NCBI GenBank assembly: GCA_026770585.1
Contig: MU646562.1
Location: 252,330 to 285,471 of the forward strand
Reading direction: 5' to 3'
Length of the DNA stretch: 33,142 nt
DNA from: Baffinella frigidus
Taxonomy: Eukaryota; Cryptophyceae; Cryptomonadales; Baffinellaceae
Shown here piece by piece: positions 13,401-16,400 of this stretch. The position numbers and the translations under genes were made by a program. The notes under the pieces are model-generated. The model did no database searches. It worked only from the letters and a program-made list of their open reading frames with translations, and was not told where the DNA came from. How positions within the stretch are numbered: position 1 is the first letter of the stretch; each line of letters opens with the position of its first letter.

Positions 13401-16400
13401 CGAAATGGCTCCAAGCCGCACTCAACGTGATCGACACGTGGTTCGTAAACGAGATGTTTCAATGAAAATTACTACACGGATACTCGAACGTTACTACTAG
13501 TAAGAAGTAATGACGTGAATTAGGCTCCGAAATGGCTCCAAGCCGCACTCAACGTGACCGAGACGTGGTTCGTGAACGAGACACCCTAAGCCCTTAAAGA
13601 CCCTAAACCCGAAAAGACCCTTCACCTACACCCTACACCCTACACCCTACACCCTACACCCTACACCCTACACCCTTCACCCTTCACCCTACACCCCCAA
13701 AGACCCTACACCCTGCACTGTAAACCCCCTGAAGCCTTCGCGATGTCGGACGGCGTGCAGACCCTCCCCACCCTTATCTGAGGAAACCCTTTTGTCTGTC
13801 ATTTGATTCCAATGAAAATTACTACACGGATTCTTTAATATTACTACTAGTAAGAGCGAGTTGTGTAGTAATTTTCGTTGCCATCAAACGAAAGAAAAAT
13901 AGGTTTCCCCGGATAAACCCACCCTCTGGGGTGGTTCTGGGCTGCTAGAGTCCTCACGTCTCGTCCCACCTGTCCAACTGGCGTACAGCGGTCGTGTTTG
14001 ACTATTTAGTAAACTTCCTCCCCACCCCGTTCGGAGCTTGCTCCCCGTTTGCCTGTTCGAGTCCAGGGGTTTAATCACAAAAAAACACATATGGAAACAT
14101 TGAGGTAAAATGCCTTTACTACGGTTCGAAACCAACGTGGCCAGCCACTTAGCAGCCACCGGGGGCTTCACGGATACAGTCCTTCCGAACGATTTGTTCT
14201 AGAATCTTATCCATTGCTCTGGAACCTAGCCGGAACTTCACCTTGAATTTAAGGTGAAAAGGTCTTCGCTCGCTGCTAAGTAGTTGTATTCCCTCTTCCG
14301 TCAAGGCGTTGGAAGACTAGGACCGGCTGAGGGTTTCGCAATTAGGGTCTAGCAAATAGAGTTTAGCGATGAGAGTTGAGCGATTAGGGTTTAACGATTA
14401 GAGTTAAGCGATCAGGGTTTAGCGATTAGGGTTTAGCGATTAGGGGTTAGCGATTAGAGTTTAGCAATTAGGGTTTCGCAATTAGGGTTGAGCAATCAGG
14501 GTTGAGCAATAAGGGTTTAGCAATTAGGGTTTAGCGATTAGGGTTTAGCTGCGGGACCTGAGCAATCTCATCTCGGAACATACCAGAATCTGTCCACATA
14601 AAAACGCGTACGATAGCATCATTGTACTCCTAAAATACCATTTACACGCCTAAAATACCATTTACACCCTTACAAATTTATAAATTACAAGTGTTTCAAT
14701 ATGAGATTCTCTCTTGGTTTTGATGAGTTTCACGTCACCGTAGTAGACAGGCGTAATCGCTGACCCCTTTAACCCCAAACCCTAAACCCCGAGTCCCCAA
14801 TCCCTGACCCCTTTAACCCTAATCCCTGAACCATAAACTCTCACTTGGTAAACCCTAAACCTGGAACCCTACACCCTGAATTCTCACCTGGTCCGAATGA
14901 GCGCGACCAGACCCCTAACCCCCCAAACCCAATCTCTCACTTGGTGCGGATGAGTTCCACGTCGCCGTAGTAGACAGGCGTGACCCCTCCCATGACGTGG
15001 GCCCACCCGTAAATCGCGAACCACGCCCGCCGTGCCATGAACGTCAGCAGACTCTGCAAAACACACACAGCACGACAACACTATCAGTCAGCACTACAAA
15101 ACTGTAAGTCAGCACTACAATACTATTAGTCAGCACGACAACACTAATAGTCAGCACTTCAATACTATTAGTCAGCACTACAATCTTAATAAATCGCGAA
15201 CCACGCCCTTCGTGCCATGAACGTCAGCAGACTCCCTGCGAGTGTGTGGGGGGGGGTTGGCGAGTGGTGGGTGGGGGTTGGGTTTTGGGGTTAGGGCTTA
15301 CGGTTCGGCGTTTGGAGTTTGGGGTTTAGGGGTTGGGGTTTAGGGTTTCCTGGGCGTTTCTATGTAATGAGGGGGGTCGCTAGGGTTTAGGGCTCGCGTT
15401 TCTACGTATTTCCCTCGGACGAAATCATGGTAGAAAGGCGTGGCCCCACCCGTAGATCACATCAGCACTACAATACTATTACTCAGCACTGCAACACTAT
15501 TAGTCAGCACTACAATGCTATTAGTCAGCACTATAACACTATTAGTCAGCACTACAATACTATTATTCCGCACTAAAATGTTAACAAATCGCGAACCACG
15601 CCCTTTCCAAGGAAACCCGAACCCTATTCCCGAACCCTACTTCCTACACCAGGGCTGTACGGAGATCCCCAGGAAACCCTACACCCTGATGCGCCGGGTG
15701 TACAGGGGTACCTCGCTCATAAGGAACCGACCCCCCCTAGGACTCTACAGTAGGACCATCCCTAGGGTCATAGGGTGGTCCTAGGGGGGGGGGCGACTTC
15801 GTATGAGCGAGGCACGACAGCGTGGGTGAGGGGTACCCCTCTAGGGTTTCCTGGGACGCGCCGCAGGCTTCTGCCACCGTGTTAATACGATAACGGACTA
15901 AAAAGGGGGTAGTTAGGCCTACGGTATTACCTACGGTAGGCCGTAGGGTTTTTCGTAGGAGCCCCCCTAGGCCCCTACGGCCTACCGTAGTCAATACCGT
16001 AGGCCTAACTACCCCATTTTCTGTCCGTTAGCCTATGAGTGTCTGAACCAGTTCCAGTGCCCGCCTATGTTGGGAGCTCGAAGAACCTAAAAGACCTACA
16101 GTGGTGCCCTGTTGCACCACCCCCCCGGAGCCCCCCCAGAGCCCCCCCGGAGGCAGCAGGCGAGTCGGCCCCACGACAGGGCCATGCCATGGCCATGCTG
16201 TTCGCGGGTCGGCGGCTGACCTGGTGCGTCTGGGAAGACACGCCCGCGATCTCTCCCTCTCCCTCTCTCCCTCCCCCTCTCCCTCTCCCTCTCTCTCCCT
16301 CTCCCCCTCTCTCTCTCCCCCCTCTCTCTCTCTGTCGCTCTCTCGACCTGATGCGCCTGGGAGGACAAGGGGGCGACGAAGAGCGCGGAGATGGCCGGGA

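Larger units (their letters stand above)
12803..14066 (-). pseudogene. 5' and chimeric echoes of LPAT exon 4
   Basis: 12803-12850, 12924-12960 and 14036-14066 repeat the acceptor side (GSKILMSN or just RQTGSK). 13393-13460 and 13527-13592 read SFTNHVS(I/V)TLSAAW: the NHVS core joined to unrelated sequence. 13100-13390 holds two copies of CATCTAAAGGATTTCTGG and a GACTTTTGGCGACCCCTTCC piece. Confidence 0.75.
14703..15607 (-). pseudogene. five echoes of LPAT exon 3 around the real exon
   Basis: 14703-14757 (TPVYYGDVKLIKT), 14881-14902 (LIRT donor edge), 15191-15240 (SLLTFMARRAWFAI with acceptor), 15426-15458 (IYGWGHA) and 15586-15607 (RAWFAI). Copies preserve either the acceptor or the donor edge, not both. 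Confidence 0.9.

Noticed and set aside
14330-14560. CRISPR-like array
   Set aside because: Regular 14-bp units without spacers in a eukaryotic intron; a minisatellite.
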